The notes under the pieces are model-generated. The model saw only the letters and a program-made list of their open reading frames with translations. It was not told the origin of the DNA and searched no databases. This document shows positions 49,059 to 57,503 of a stretch of 64,000 nucleotides of DNA, in pieces (positions within the stretch are counted from its first letter, which is position 1; each line of letters starts with the position of its first letter). A program made the position numbers and the translations under genes. This DNA comes from Myxococcus stipitatus (GTDB taxonomy: Bacteria > Myxococcota > Myxococcia > Myxococcales > Myxococcaceae): positions 6,572,001 through 6,636,000 of the forward strand of contig NZ_CP102770.1 of the NCBI RefSeq assembly GCF_038561935.1. The letters run 5' to 3'.

Positions 49059-51035
49059 TCAGCGCCGAGACAAGCGCGCCACCGCGTCCGCCATCGCCTG
49101 CCGGGGCAGCACGTCCGTCTCCGCCTCCAGCGCTCGACGGACCGCCCCCAGACACTCCGCTCCGCCAGACTCCCCCAGCACCCGAGCCGCCGCCGCACGC
49201 ACGTCCCAGTGGGAATGCTCCAACAGCGACACCGCCAGCGCCAGCCCCTCCCCCGACACCGCCGACAGCACCGCCTTCACCACCTCCGGGTCGGGATGCT
49301 CCGAGGCCTCCCGCAACATGCGCGGCTCCACCAGTCCCAATCGCGACAGCGCCCGCACCGCCGCCGTCGCCAGCGCGCCGTCCGGGTGCAGCACCAACGC
49401 CTCCAGGTCCGCGGCCCTGTCGCTCGCACCGCTCTCACCCACCGCCTCCACCGCCACCCTCCGCACGAAGACATCCTCGTCCTGGAGCGCGGGACGCAAC
49501 AGGGCCCCCGCGTCCGACCCGCCCAGACGGCCCATGGCGCGCACGCCCGCCGCCCGCACGGGGGCCGCCTCGTCCGCGAGCGCGGCGCGCGCCAATTCCT
49601 TCCCCACGCCGCCATCCACCTCGCCCGCGACATCCACCGCCGCCGCGCGCCAGCGAGGGTCCACGTCCCGGGCCAGACGCCGCAGCAGCGGCAGCGCGGG
49701 CCTGCCTCCCACGCGCGCCAGCACCGCCACCGCCGCGGGTGTGGCGCGCCGCTCCACCGCCTCCTGAAGCGTGGCCACCACCGCGGCCCTGCAACTTCCC
49801 GCGAGCACGCCCAGCGCCCGCGTCGCCGCGCCCGCCGTCACCGAATCCCGCAGCAGGTCGACCAGCGGGCTCGCGGCCTCCGGCGAGCGAGTCCGCCCCA
49901 GCGCCCGCACCACCACCCCGCGCAGGTCGTCCTCCGCCCACTCGAGCAACGCACACAGCGGCGTCACGGAGCTCGGGTCCACCAGGTCCACCAGCGCCTC
50001 GACGGCCGCGGCCCGCGCGGGTACGGACAGGTCCGCCATCGCCGCCAACAGCGCGCGGCCTCCCTCCAAGCCCAGCCGCCCGAGCGTGGACAACACGTCT
50101 CGCAAGAGCCGGTCCTCGCGCGCCACCTCCGCCACCGGCACCGCCAGGGACGCGTCTCCCAGCGCGGCGACCCCGACGAGTGCCCCCGCGCGCACCGCGA
50201 CGTCCTCGGACTCCAGTGCTCGCGCCAGTCGCTCTCGCGCGTCCGGCAGGCGTCGCAGCGTGTCTCGGATGACGGCGTCCTGTTCGCCGCGCTGCTCGGC
50301 GGTCACCCGCGTCGCCTGCGTTCCCAGCGCGGCGAGCGCCGCCTCGCGCATCGAGCGGAGCTCCGACGTCAGCCCCCCACAGAGACGCACAGTGGCCGCG
50401 ACCTCGGGAAGCAGGCCCAGCACGCGGAACGCACTCCGCCGCAGCCGAGCATCCTCCAGCAGCGCTTCGACGACTGGAAGTGGCGGCGGACGCTTGAGGT
50501 TCGCCAGGCCCTCCAAGGCGGACAGCCGGAGGAGCGGCTCCGAATCTCCCAGCAAGCGCTCCAAGGCACGTGCCGCGTGCTCGCCCCCCACGCGCCCCAG
50601 GGACTCCGACACGGACACGCGGACGTTGAGGTCCGCGTCGCCCAGGGCCTCGACCAGCGGGGCCTCGGCCTCGGGTCGCCTGAGCTGCCCCAGGATGTCC
50701 GCCGCGAACTTGCGCTGGTCCGGGTCCACATGGCCCAGCAGCTTCACCAGCGGCCCGAGCGCCGCGAGCCCCAGCCCCGCCAACGCCTCCGCCGCCGCGT
50801 TGCGCGCCCCTGTCTCGCCTCGCTCGCCCAACACGCGCACCAGCCGCGTGGCCACCTGCTCGGACGAGGGCGTCGACAGTCGCTGGAGTCCTTCCGCCGC
50901 CGCGTGCCGCACGCGCCAGCTCTCGTCATGGAGGCCCGCGATGAGCACCTCGACGAGGTTGTCCCCACGCGGGTCCAGGTCCTGGAGCGCGCGGTACCGA
51001 GCCTCCTCCGCGGGCGAGCCTTGCTGGCGACTCAT
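49059..51035 (-). CDS. HEAT-repeat protein of the che operon (658 aa)
   Basis: Composed almost wholly of HEAT-like helical repeats of about 31-37 residues (for example LVEALGDADLNVRVSVSESL and ALQDEDVFVRRVAVEAVGES), forming a long solenoid from about residue 25 to the C-terminus. No enzymatic motif. HEAT proteins are protein-binding scaffolds; here it lies between cheW and cheR and could organise or tether signalling components. Its start overlaps the stop of the 57-codon ORF by 4 bases (ATGA). Confidence 0.85.
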   Translation of the reverse strand: MSRQQGSPAEEARYRALQDLDPRGDNLVEVLIAGLHDESWRVRHAAAEGLQRLSTPSSEQVATRLVRVLGERGETGARNAAAEALAGLGLAALGPLVKLLGHVDPDQRKFAADILGQLRRPEAEAPLVEALGDADLNVRVSVSESLGRVGGEHAARALERLLGDSEPLLRLSALEGLANLKRPPPLPVVEALLEDARLRRSAFRVLGLLPEVAATVRLCGGLTSELRSMREAALAALGTQATRVTAEQRGEQDAVIRDTLRRLPDARERLARALESEDVAVRAGALVGVAALGDASLAVPVAEVAREDRLLRDVLSTLGRLGLEGGRALLAAMADLSVPARAAAVEALVDLVDPSSVTPLCALLEWAEDDLRGVVVRALGRTRSPEAASPLVDLLRDSVTAGAATRALGVLAGSCRAAVVATLQEAVERRATPAAVAVLARVGGRPALPLLRRLARDVDPRWRAAAVDVAGEVDGGVGKELARAALADEAAPVRAAGVRAMGRLGGSDAGALLRPALQDEDVFVRRVAVEAVGESGASDRAADLEALVLHPDGALATAAVRALSRLGLVEPRMLREASEHPDPEVVKAVLSAVSGEGLALAVSLLEHSHWDVRAAAARVLGESGGAECLGAVRRALEAETDVLPRQAMADAVARLSRR

Positions 51036-51205
51036 GTGAAGACCTGGGCCGAGCCATTGCGCTCGTTGAACCCGCTGGCGTGGGTGCTCGGGAACATGCC
51101 CAGCGGGGTCCGTCTCCCCTCCGCCCCCTCCCACCGCGAGGTGCGTAAGAGGCCGAGGCGAAGGTCCTGGATGCGGCGGTGGTCGTCCACGTCACTGCGC
51201 TCCAT
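51032..51205 (-). CDS. Small ORF coupled to the HEAT gene (57 aa)
   Basis: Fifty-seven codons from ATG 51205 with AAGGAG six bases upstream, one of the best ribosome sites in the window. The stop overlaps the HEAT start by 4 bases, and the cheW stop is 17 bases upstream. The product is charged and hydrophilic (MERSDVDDHRRIQDLRLG at its N-terminus), without a membrane helix or known domain. The start, the overlaps and the lack of any larger overlapping gene support translation. Function unknown; it may simply couple translation. Confidence 0.65.
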   Translation of the reverse strand: MERSDVDDHRRIQDLRLGLLRTSRWEGAEGRRTPLGMFPSTHASGFNERNGSAQVFT

Positions 51206-51222
51206 GGGTGTCTCCTTCGCGC

Positions 51223-51747
51223 TCACCTGAGTGGCCGCGCGGCTTCCTTCTCCAGCTCCGCGCGCAGCAAGGCCTTCAAGTCCAACAACAACCGCAGGCG
51301 GTCCGGCGGACCGCACACGCCCACCACGAAGGGCGAGCGTCCCGCGACCACGAGCGCGGGCGCGGGCTTGATGTCGCCCCGCCGCAAGCGCATCACCTCC
51401 GCCACGCGCTCCACACGCACCGCGACGCGCCTTGGCCCCAGCTTGCAGACCAGCAGCCGCCCCTTGCGCGACTCCACCGACGGCGTGCCTTGAAGCCGCC
51501 GGCGGAGGTCGACCACCGGGAGGATGGCGCCTCGCAGGTGCAGCACCCCCTCGACGAACGAGGGGGCATGCGGAATGGGCGTCACGCGCTGGAGCGGGAG
51601 CACCTCCTCCACGCGTTGGATGTCGAGCACGTACTCGTCATCCCCCACGAAGAAGGCGCACAGCTGCACGACGGTGTCCGAGTGCTCTCCCGGCGCATCG
51701 GGTCCGGCCGAGGGAAGCCGCGCCAGCAGGTTCACCGAGTCCCTCAT
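51223..51747 (-). CDS. cheW: CheW-like adaptor protein (174 aa)
   Basis: Single CheW domain (about 25-165) linking CheA to receptors. Core segments are LCAFFVGDDEYVLDIQRVEEVL, given by its ends LCAFF and VEEVL, then IPHAPSFVEGVLHLRGAILPVVDLR shortened to FVEGVLHLRGAILPV. The start overlaps the preceding cheW-like gene stop by 4 bases. Confidence 0.9.
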   Translation of the reverse strand: MRDSVNLLARLPSAGPDAPGEHSDTVVQLCAFFVGDDEYVLDIQRVEEVLPLQRVTPIPHAPSFVEGVLHLRGAILPVVDLRRRLQGTPSVESRKGRLLVCKLGPRRVAVRVERVAEVMRLRRGDIKPAPALVVAGRSPFVVGVCGPPDRLRLLLDLKALLRAELEKEAARPLR

Positions 51748-52316
51748 GACGCCAGCGCCTGTTCCGCGTCCAGCAGGATGTACAGCAACGGTCCACGCCG
51801 GCCGATGGCGACGACGCAGTCCCGGTCTCCCAGCCTCAGTCCCTGCGGTGGCGGCTCCAGCATCGACGGCTTGAGCTTCACCACGCCCGCGACACTGTCC
51901 ACCCACACGCCCGCGGGCCCTGTCTCCGTGCGCAGCACGAGGATGCGCGCTTCCTTCGGAGGCACGGGGGCATCGGGCCCCGCGACCAGGGGCGCTCGCT
52001 CCGCCAACCCCAGGCGCACCTTGACGTCGTACACGGGCAGCAGTTCGCCGCGAAGGTTCATCACCCCGAGGAGCTGTGGCTCCGCGCGCGGAATCTCCGT
52101 CAGCGGAGGCACCTTCGAGATTTCGCGCACGGACCGGATGGGCACCGCGTAGGACTCACCCTCCAGGCGGAAGGCCAGGTACTCCTCCGGCACTTCCTCC
52201 GGCACGAGGGACGCCAGGCCATCGCTGCCGGCGGCGAAATCCTGCAGCCCACCGACGTCCTCGTCCGGACGGAAGAAGAAGTCGTCGAGGAGTTCGGCGA
52301 ACCGGGACACGGCCAT
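51744..52316 (-). CDS. CheW-like protein with N-terminal extension (190 aa)
   Basis: CheW domain (about 48-185; YLAFRLEGESYAVPIRSVREI and LLGVMNLRGELLPVYDVK given in part) preceded by about 45 residues rich in Asp, Phe and Glu (LLDDFFFRPDEDVGG). It is a second adaptor in the same operon, with a different N-terminus, so the two may connect CheA to different partners. The start is ATG 52316; the cheA stop lies 28 bases upstream. Confidence 0.88.
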   Translation of the reverse strand: MAVSRFAELLDDFFFRPDEDVGGLQDFAAGSDGLASLVPEEVPEEYLAFRLEGESYAVPIRSVREISKVPPLTEIPRAEPQLLGVMNLRGELLPVYDVKVRLGLAERAPLVAGPDAPVPPKEARILVLRTETGPAGVWVDSVAGVVKLKPSMLEPPPQGLRLGDRDCVVAIGRRGPLLYILLDAEQALAS

Positions 52317-52344
52317 CGAGGATAGCAGCCGACCGCCTCTCGCG

Positions 52345-54789
52345 TCAGGCCCGCCTGCGCTCCAAAGAGAGTCCGTCCTCGAGCAGCGCCGCGACATCCA
52401 GCACCAGCACGGGCGTTCGGTTGCCCAGGTCCGTCGCCCCGGAAATCCCCCGGACGGACTGCAACCGGCCCCCCAGGGGCTTGGTGACGATGTCCTGCTG
52501 GCCGTGCAGCTCGTCCACCGCGATGCCCAGACGCTCCTGCGCCAGCCCCACCACCACCACGAAGTACCGGTTCACCGGCCGCTCCGGCAGGCCGAACAGG
52601 CGCGACAGCCGCACGAAGGGCAGCGTCTGACCGCGCACGTCGAGCACCTCGCGCCGCTCCACGGTGCGAATCTCCCGGGGCTGCACCGAGAGAATCTCCA
52701 GCACGCTGTTGAGGGGAACCGCGTACGTGCGAGCACTGACGCCCACCACCAGCGCGCGGATGATGGCGAGCGTCACGGGCAGCGTCAGGTGGAAGGCGGT
52801 GCCCTTTCCGCGCTCGCTCCACACGTCGATGATGCCGGAGAGGTTGCCCAGGTTGTTCTTGACGACGTCCAGCCCCACGCCTCGGCCGGACAGCTCCGAC
52901 ACGCTGCGCGCGGTGGAGAAGCCTGGAAGGAAGATGAGGTTGAGCAGCTCCCGGCGCCCCATCTCCTCCGCCTGCGCGAAGGTGATGAGCCCGCGCGAGA
53001 GCGCCACCTCGCGCACGCGCAGCTCGTCGATGCCCGCGCCGTCGTCGCGCACCTCGATGACGACGTGGTTGCCCTTCTGCTCGGCGCGCAGCGCCACCAC
53101 CGCCCGCCGCGACTTGCCCGAAGCCAGCCGCGCGTCAGGGGCCTCCACGCCGTGGTCGATGGCGTTGCGGATGAGGTGCATCAGCGGGTCGCTCAGCTCC
53201 TCGACGATGAGCTTGTCCAGCTCCACCTCGCCGCCGCCAATGACGAAGTCGATCTCCTTGCCCGCGTCGCGGGTGATGCGCCGCACCAGTCGCGCCAGCT
53301 TGTCGAACACCTGACCGACGGGGACCATGCGCGCTTCCAGGAGCCCCTCCTGGAGTGCCTCCAGCTTGCGCTCCAGCCCGCGCGTCTCGCGCGCCAGCTC
53401 CTGGCCGAACAGCTTCGACAGCGGCACCACGCCATCCTGCCGCGCGGACTCCGCGAGCCGCTGGAGGTTGGCCTTGATGAGCAGGAGCTCGCCCACCATG
53501 TTGATGAGGCCATCCAGCTTGCCGATGTCCACGCGCACCGTCTGCGTCAGCGAGCGCAGCGAGGTCTCCACGGTGGCGGCGGCGGCCACGGCCGCCGGAG
53601 GCTGCTTCACCGAGGCCTCCGCCTTCCGGACGGAGGCACGCCCCCCGGGGCCCTGCAGGTACGTCACCAGCGACGGCCCCGCTCCGGAGCTTCCGCTCGC
53701 GGGCACCCCCTCTTCGAGGCCCGCGGCCCTGGACCTCATCCCCTCCATCGAGGGGAAGTGCCCGGACGCGGGGGACAGCGCGAGGTCCTCCAGGGCCTTC
53801 ACCGCACTCGTGCGCGTGGCCCCGGCCATCGGGTCCTCGAGCGGGAGCTGCGGCTGCCCTCCAGGCGAGGCCGCCACCGCCGCACGCGTGCCACGCTTCT
53901 TGCCTCCGCGCTTCGCGGGAGGGGCACTCGCCGGAGCCGCCACGGCCTCGACCGAGGGAGGTGTGCCCAGCACGATGGCGGGAGACTCCACCGCGCGGTG
54001 CAGGGCCTCCGCGGAGCGGACCGAGGCGGAAGGCTCGGGCGGCCGGACGGTGAGCGGCGAGAGCTCCGCGGGCGTCCCCTTCAGGCCCGCCTCCAGCTCC
54101 GTCGGCGTCACCTGCGTGCCGAAGATGAGGTCGAAGGCGATGCCATGCGCGCCTCCCGGCCGCGCGGAGGGCAGCGTGCTGATGACCTCGCCCATCGGCT
54201 TGAGGCGCGTGTTGAGGTCCGCCAGCCCCTTGTCGAAGTCGGACAGGTCGAACGCCGCGCGCACGCGCCACAGCGCCACGCCGCGCCGCACGTTCTCGCG
54301 CAGCCGGTGCTCCTCGTACTCGGTGAAGACCGAGCGCACCTGCGCTTCCAGCTCCAGCCGCTCCAGCGGGTCCTCGTCCTGCGCGGGGGGAGGCTCGCCC
54401 AGCCGGGCCAGCCGCTCCGCCATGCCGTTGACGCGCTGGGTGAGCACTTCCGTCTCGGAGCCCCGCGCCGTCTCCGCCAGCAGCGCCTGGAACGCGTCCA
54501 GCGCTTCAATCAGCGTGTCGAGCACCGCGTCGTCCAGCAGCAGCTTGCCCAGCCGCAGCCGGTCCAGCAGGTCCTCCGTCCCATGCGCCAGCCGGGAGAT
54601 GCGCTCCTGGCCGAACAGCCCCGCCAGCCCCTTGAGCGAGTGCGCCGCGCGGAAGATGCCGTTGACCCGCTCCGGGTCCGCCTCCTGGCCCCGCCGCTCG
54701 TCCAGCACGAGCAGGTCCTTGCCCAGCGACTCCAGAATCTCCGTCGCCTCGGCCACGAACTCGGCCAGGGCCTTGCTCGGGGGGCTCAC
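52345..54789 (-). CDS. cheA: Chemotaxis histidine kinase CheA (814 aa)
   Basis: Hybrid-free CheA. HPt domain with phospho-site His50 (FRAAHSLKGLAG), a P2-like region (about 150-235), a Pro/Ala-rich linker (about 240-395), dimerisation domain (about 410-480), ATPase with N box HLIRNAIDHGVE, G1 DDGAGID and G2 GRGVGLDVVK, and a C-terminal CheW-like P5 domain. All catalytic features are present. It phosphorylates CheB and the receivers next to it. The start overlaps the upstream receiver stop by 4 bases. Confidence 0.95.
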   Translation of the reverse strand: MSPPSKALAEFVAEATEILESLGKDLLVLDERRGQEADPERVNGIFRAAHSLKGLAGLFGQERISRLAHGTEDLLDRLRLGKLLLDDAVLDTLIEALDAFQALLAETARGSETEVLTQRVNGMAERLARLGEPPPAQDEDPLERLELEAQVRSVFTEYEEHRLRENVRRGVALWRVRAAFDLSDFDKGLADLNTRLKPMGEVISTLPSARPGGAHGIAFDLIFGTQVTPTELEAGLKGTPAELSPLTVRPPEPSASVRSAEALHRAVESPAIVLGTPPSVEAVAAPASAPPAKRGGKKRGTRAAVAASPGGQPQLPLEDPMAGATRTSAVKALEDLALSPASGHFPSMEGMRSRAAGLEEGVPASGSSGAGPSLVTYLQGPGGRASVRKAEASVKQPPAAVAAAATVETSLRSLTQTVRVDIGKLDGLINMVGELLLIKANLQRLAESARQDGVVPLSKLFGQELARETRGLERKLEALQEGLLEARMVPVGQVFDKLARLVRRITRDAGKEIDFVIGGGEVELDKLIVEELSDPLMHLIRNAIDHGVEAPDARLASGKSRRAVVALRAEQKGNHVVIEVRDDGAGIDELRVREVALSRGLITFAQAEEMGRRELLNLIFLPGFSTARSVSELSGRGVGLDVVKNNLGNLSGIIDVWSERGKGTAFHLTLPVTLAIIRALVVGVSARTYAVPLNSVLEILSVQPREIRTVERREVLDVRGQTLPFVRLSRLFGLPERPVNRYFVVVVGLAQERLGIAVDELHGQQDIVTKPLGGRLQSVRGISGATDLGNRTPVLVLDVAALLEDGLSLERRRA

Positions 54790-55160
54790 GGCAGCTTCAG
54801 GTACCGACGCAGGAGCCCTTCCAGGCTCCCGGGCTCGAACGGCTTGACCAGGTACTCCGCCGCCCCCAACGCGATGCCTCGGTCGCGGTCCTGCTCATGC
54901 CCCTCGGTGGTGATGATGAAGAGCGGCACGTCGCGGTAGTTGGGGTTCTTCTTGACGAAGTTGATGAGCTCCAGCCCGTTGATGTCGGGCATGTTGATGT
55001 CGGTGATGATGAGGTCGAAGCGGTGGCGCGGCAGGAGCTTCAGGGCCTCGAAGCCGCTCGACGTCACGAAGGCCTCGATGCCTTCCACGGCCTCCACCGT
55101 CGACGCGATGTATTCGCGCGACGCCTTGGAGTCCTCGACAATCAGCACCTTGACACGCAT
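54786..55160 (-). CDS. Receiver-only response regulator (124 aa)
   Basis: Receiver domain with Glu9-Asp10, phospho-acceptor Asp54 (IITDINMP), Thr85 region (IITTEGHEQ) and Lys106 (YLVKPFEP). No output domain. Start ATG 55160 is set by homology; GTG 55166 is two codons upstream. It is the first gene of the che operon, 58 bases after the M17-like gene, and overlaps cheA. Confidence 0.9.
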   Translation of the reverse strand: MRVKVLIVEDSKASREYIASTVEAVEGIEAFVTSSGFEALKLLPRHRFDLIITDINMPDINGLELINFVKKNPNYRDVPLFIITTEGHEQDRDRGIALGAAEYLVKPFEPGSLEGLLRRYLKLP

Positions 55161-55218
55161 GTGCACACGCCCCGGACGGTCCCCTACTCTAGCAGAAGCC
55201 CCGCCTGGTCGCTGTGTC

Positions 55219-55710
55219 TCAACCCTTCCTGGCTGGTAGGAGCCGGACGAGCCCCTTGTCCGCCAGGAGGGCCACGCGTCCTCCCTTGAACGCTGGGGTG
55301 AAGCCCCTCTGGAATCCCTCCGCCCGCGCCGCGTCATCCAGCGCACCTCCGGAGGGAATCTCCAGCGCCACCGACTCCATCCGGGCCCGGCTGAGCACCT
55401 TGCCCGCCGACGCGAGCGCCTCGCTCAGCCCGCCCGCGTCCAGCTGGCCGCGGCGCCCCAGCCCCACGACGAAGATGCGAGGCACCCCCAGCTTCCCGTC
55501 GGACGGCAGCAGCAGCCAGTCGTCCTTCGCGCCGGAGAAGAACCCGCCCTTGAGCACCCGCGACAACGCGCCGCACAAGCGCCAGTCCACGTAGCCCGCG
55601 GTGGCCGGCAGCGGCCGGTCATCTTCCGCGACAAAGAGACAGAGGGCGTCCACGCCACTGAGCGAGTCCAGGCCCTCCATCCCGATGTCGTGCGTCGTCG
55701 TCTGGCTCAC
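55219..55710 (-). CDS. Stand-alone leucyl aminopeptidase N-terminal (M17_N) domain protein (163 aa)
   Basis: The whole protein matches the N-terminal, macro-like domain of M17 leucyl aminopeptidases: LKGGFFSGAKDDWLLLPSDG (part), then PRIFVVGLGRRGQLD and LLADKGLVRLL. The catalytic C-terminal metal-binding domain is absent and does not follow in any frame. It therefore should not be a peptidase; binding of nucleotide or ligand, or a regulatory role, is possible. The position between nusB and the che operon gives no clear clue. Confidence 0.78.
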   Translation of the reverse strand: MSQTTTHDIGMEGLDSLSGVDALCLFVAEDDRPLPATAGYVDWRLCGALSRVLKGGFFSGAKDDWLLLPSDGKLGVPRIFVVGLGRRGQLDAGGLSEALASAGKVLSRARMESVALEIPSGGALDDAARAEGFQRGFTPAFKGGRVALLADKGLVRLLPARKG

Positions 55711-55742
55711 GGCGCCTGCTCCTCCGGTGGAGACTCAGCCCC

Positions 55743-56165
55743 TCACTGCTTGTTCAGCGCCACCGCCACCCGGTCCAACAGGCCGTTGACGAACGCGCTG
55801 GACTCCTCCGTCCCGAAGTTCTTCCCCAGCTCCACCGCCTCGTTGATGGTGACCTTGCGAGGGATGTCGGGACGGTACTTCAGCTCGAAGATGCCCACGC
55901 GCAGCACGTTGCGGTCGATGCGGGACATGCGGTCCAGGCGCCAGTTGTGGCTGTGCGACTCGATGAGCCGGTCGATTTCCGCGCGGTGCCCCTGCACACC
56001 TTCCACCAGCTCACGGGCGAACCGCACCGCGTCCGGGTCCCGCTTGTCTTCATCGGACGCGGACCACGCCGACTCCAGCGCGTCATTCACCGACGCGCCC
56101 TGCGCCATCTCCATCTGGTAGAGCGCCTGCAACGCCCGCTCACGGCCTGTTCTGCGCGCGCCCAT
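55743..56165 (-). CDS. nusB: Transcription antitermination factor NusB (140 aa)
   Basis: All-helical NusB that joins S10 in antitermination of rRNA operons. Landmarks are MGARRTGRERALQALYQME at the N-terminus and RKVTINEAVELGKNFGTEES (part) with FVNGLLDRVA at the C-terminus. Length matches. It lies 2 bases after the ribH stop; the ribD-ribE-ribH-nusB order is common. Confidence 0.95.
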   Translation of the reverse strand: MGARRTGRERALQALYQMEMAQGASVNDALESAWSASDEDKRDPDAVRFARELVEGVQGHRAEIDRLIESHSHNWRLDRMSRIDRNVLRVGIFELKYRPDIPRKVTINEAVELGKNFGTEESSAFVNGLLDRVAVALNKQ

Positions 56166-56167
56166 CG

Positions 56168-56671
56168 CTACCCCTTCCTCGCGTCGAGCGTGGTCATCCG
56201 CGAGAACAGGTTCACCATCTCGATGCAGGCCAGCGTGGCCTCGGCGCCCTTGTTGCCCGCCTTCACGCCCGCCCGGTCGATGGCCTGCTCCACGGTGTCC
56301 GTCGTCAGCACGCCGAACGTCACGGACGTGGAGGGATTGGCCGCCGCCGCGTTGAACGCCACCGCGCCAATGCCCTTGGCGCACTCACCCGCCACGTAGT
56401 CGAAGTGGGGCGTGCCGCCCCGGATGACGGCGCCCAGCGCGATGACGCCCACGTACTGCCGGGACTCCGTCACACGGCGCACGAGGCCGGGCAGCTCATA
56501 GGTGCCAGGGCAGCGGTACACGTCCACGTCCGCGTCCGCGACGCCATGGCGGACCAGCGTGTCCACGGCGCCCTTGGCCAGCTCCTCGGTGATGAAGCCG
56601 TTGAAGCGGGCGACACAAATCGCGAAGCGGCCCTTGGGGGGAAGAAAGTCACCTTCGATGTAGCGAGGCAT
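56168..56671 (-). CDS. ribH: 6,7-dimethyl-8-ribityllumazine synthase (167 aa)
   Basis: Penultimate riboflavin enzyme, condensing the pyrimidine from RibD/RibA products with dihydroxybutanone phosphate. Conserved FAICVARFNGFITEEL, PGTYELPG, GAVIRGGTPHFDYV and VTFGVLTTDT carry the substrate contacts and the catalytic His. It probably forms pentamers or larger shells. It sits 40 bases after ribE. Confidence 0.96.
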   Translation of the reverse strand: MPRYIEGDFLPPKGRFAICVARFNGFITEELAKGAVDTLVRHGVADADVDVYRCPGTYELPGLVRRVTESRQYVGVIALGAVIRGGTPHFDYVAGECAKGIGAVAFNAAAANPSTSVTFGVLTTDTVEQAIDRAGVKAGNKGAEATLACIEMVNLFSRMTTLDARKG

Positions 56672-56711
56672 GCGGCGCTTCCTACACCACCCCGGGCCCC
56701 GGCGTCGCCTG

Positions 56712-57374
56712 CTACGGCGTGCCGAAGCCCGCCGCCCGGACGGCCGCCTCCGTCACCCCACCCGTCTGGAGTCCCCCCGCCTGCCCTCGCTGGAGCAGGA
56801 ACAGCCGCGCCACGTACTTGCCGATGGGGTCCGCCTCCAGGTTGACCCGGGCGCCCACCGCCTTGGCCCGCAGGGTGGTGCGCTCCTGCGTCTCCGGGAT
56901 GAGCTGCACGCTGAACCGGTCCGCCCCCACGGTGTTCACCGTCAGACTGATGCCGTCGATGGCCACCGAGCCCTTCTCGATGAAGTACGGCGCCAGGGCC
57001 TCCGGCAGCCCGAAGACCATCACCCACGAGCCGCCCTCCGGCCGGGTCTCCAGCACCGTGCTGACCTGGTCCACGTGCCCGGAGACCAGGTGCCCGCCCA
57101 GCCGGTCCCCCAGCGCCAGGGCCCGCTCCAGGTTCACCTTGTCGCCCGGCCGCACGGCGTCCAGCGTCGTGCGCCGCAGCGTCTCCGGCGCCGCCTGGAC
57201 GCGGAACGTGTCGCCCGTGCGCTCCACCACCGTGAGGCACGCGCCATCCACGGCGATGGACTCGCCCAGCGCGAAGGAGGCCGCGCCCAGCGACGTGCGA
57301 ATCCACAAGTCCGTCATCCCGCCCGGAATGACGCGCTCCACCCTGCCGATGTCCTGAATGAGCCCGGTGAACAT
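56712..57374 (-). CDS. ribE: Riboflavin synthase, alpha subunit (220 aa)
   Basis: Two lumazine-binding beta-barrels arising from duplication, each opening with the family motif: MFTGLIQDIGRVERV at residue 1 and the second repeat around HLVSGHVDQVSTV. The enzyme dismutates two lumazines to riboflavin. Length is in the family range. The ATG lies in an inverted repeat described separately. No FMN riboswitch is visible in the 129 bases upstream. Confidence 0.95.
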   Translation of the reverse strand: MFTGLIQDIGRVERVIPGGMTDLWIRTSLGAASFALGESIAVDGACLTVVERTGDTFRVQAAPETLRRTTLDAVRPGDKVNLERALALGDRLGGHLVSGHVDQVSTVLETRPEGGSWVMVFGLPEALAPYFIEKGSVAIDGISLTVNTVGADRFSVQLIPETQERTTLRAKAVGARVNLEADPIGKYVARLFLLQRGQAGGLQTGGVTEAAVRAAGFGTP

Positions 57375-57389
57375 ATGCCCCGGGCATAT
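57373..57389 (-). promoter_or_regulatory. Palindrome at the ribE start codon
   Basis: Perfect inverted repeat with eight-base arms and a one-base centre (57373-57380 and 57382-57389). On the minus strand the right arm GGGCATAT holds the ribosome-site-like GGGG context and the first two bases of the ATG. As RNA it could fold with a six-base stem and five-base loop and mask the start; as DNA it could be an operator. No function is established. Confidence 0.4.
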
Positions 57390-57503
57390 ACCCGAGCGTC
57401 CGGAGCCGCCACCCTCGCGGGGCCCCGATGTCCGCCATGCACCGACACACTGAACCGGGGCATCAGGGCGGCTTGTGGTCCGCCCGGCCTCGGCAAGGGG
57501 GCG

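Noticed and set aside
57375-57503. Possible FMN riboswitch upstream of ribE
   Set aside because: None of the conserved core elements of the RFN element are visible, and the gap is too short for the full six-stem structure in front of the start.
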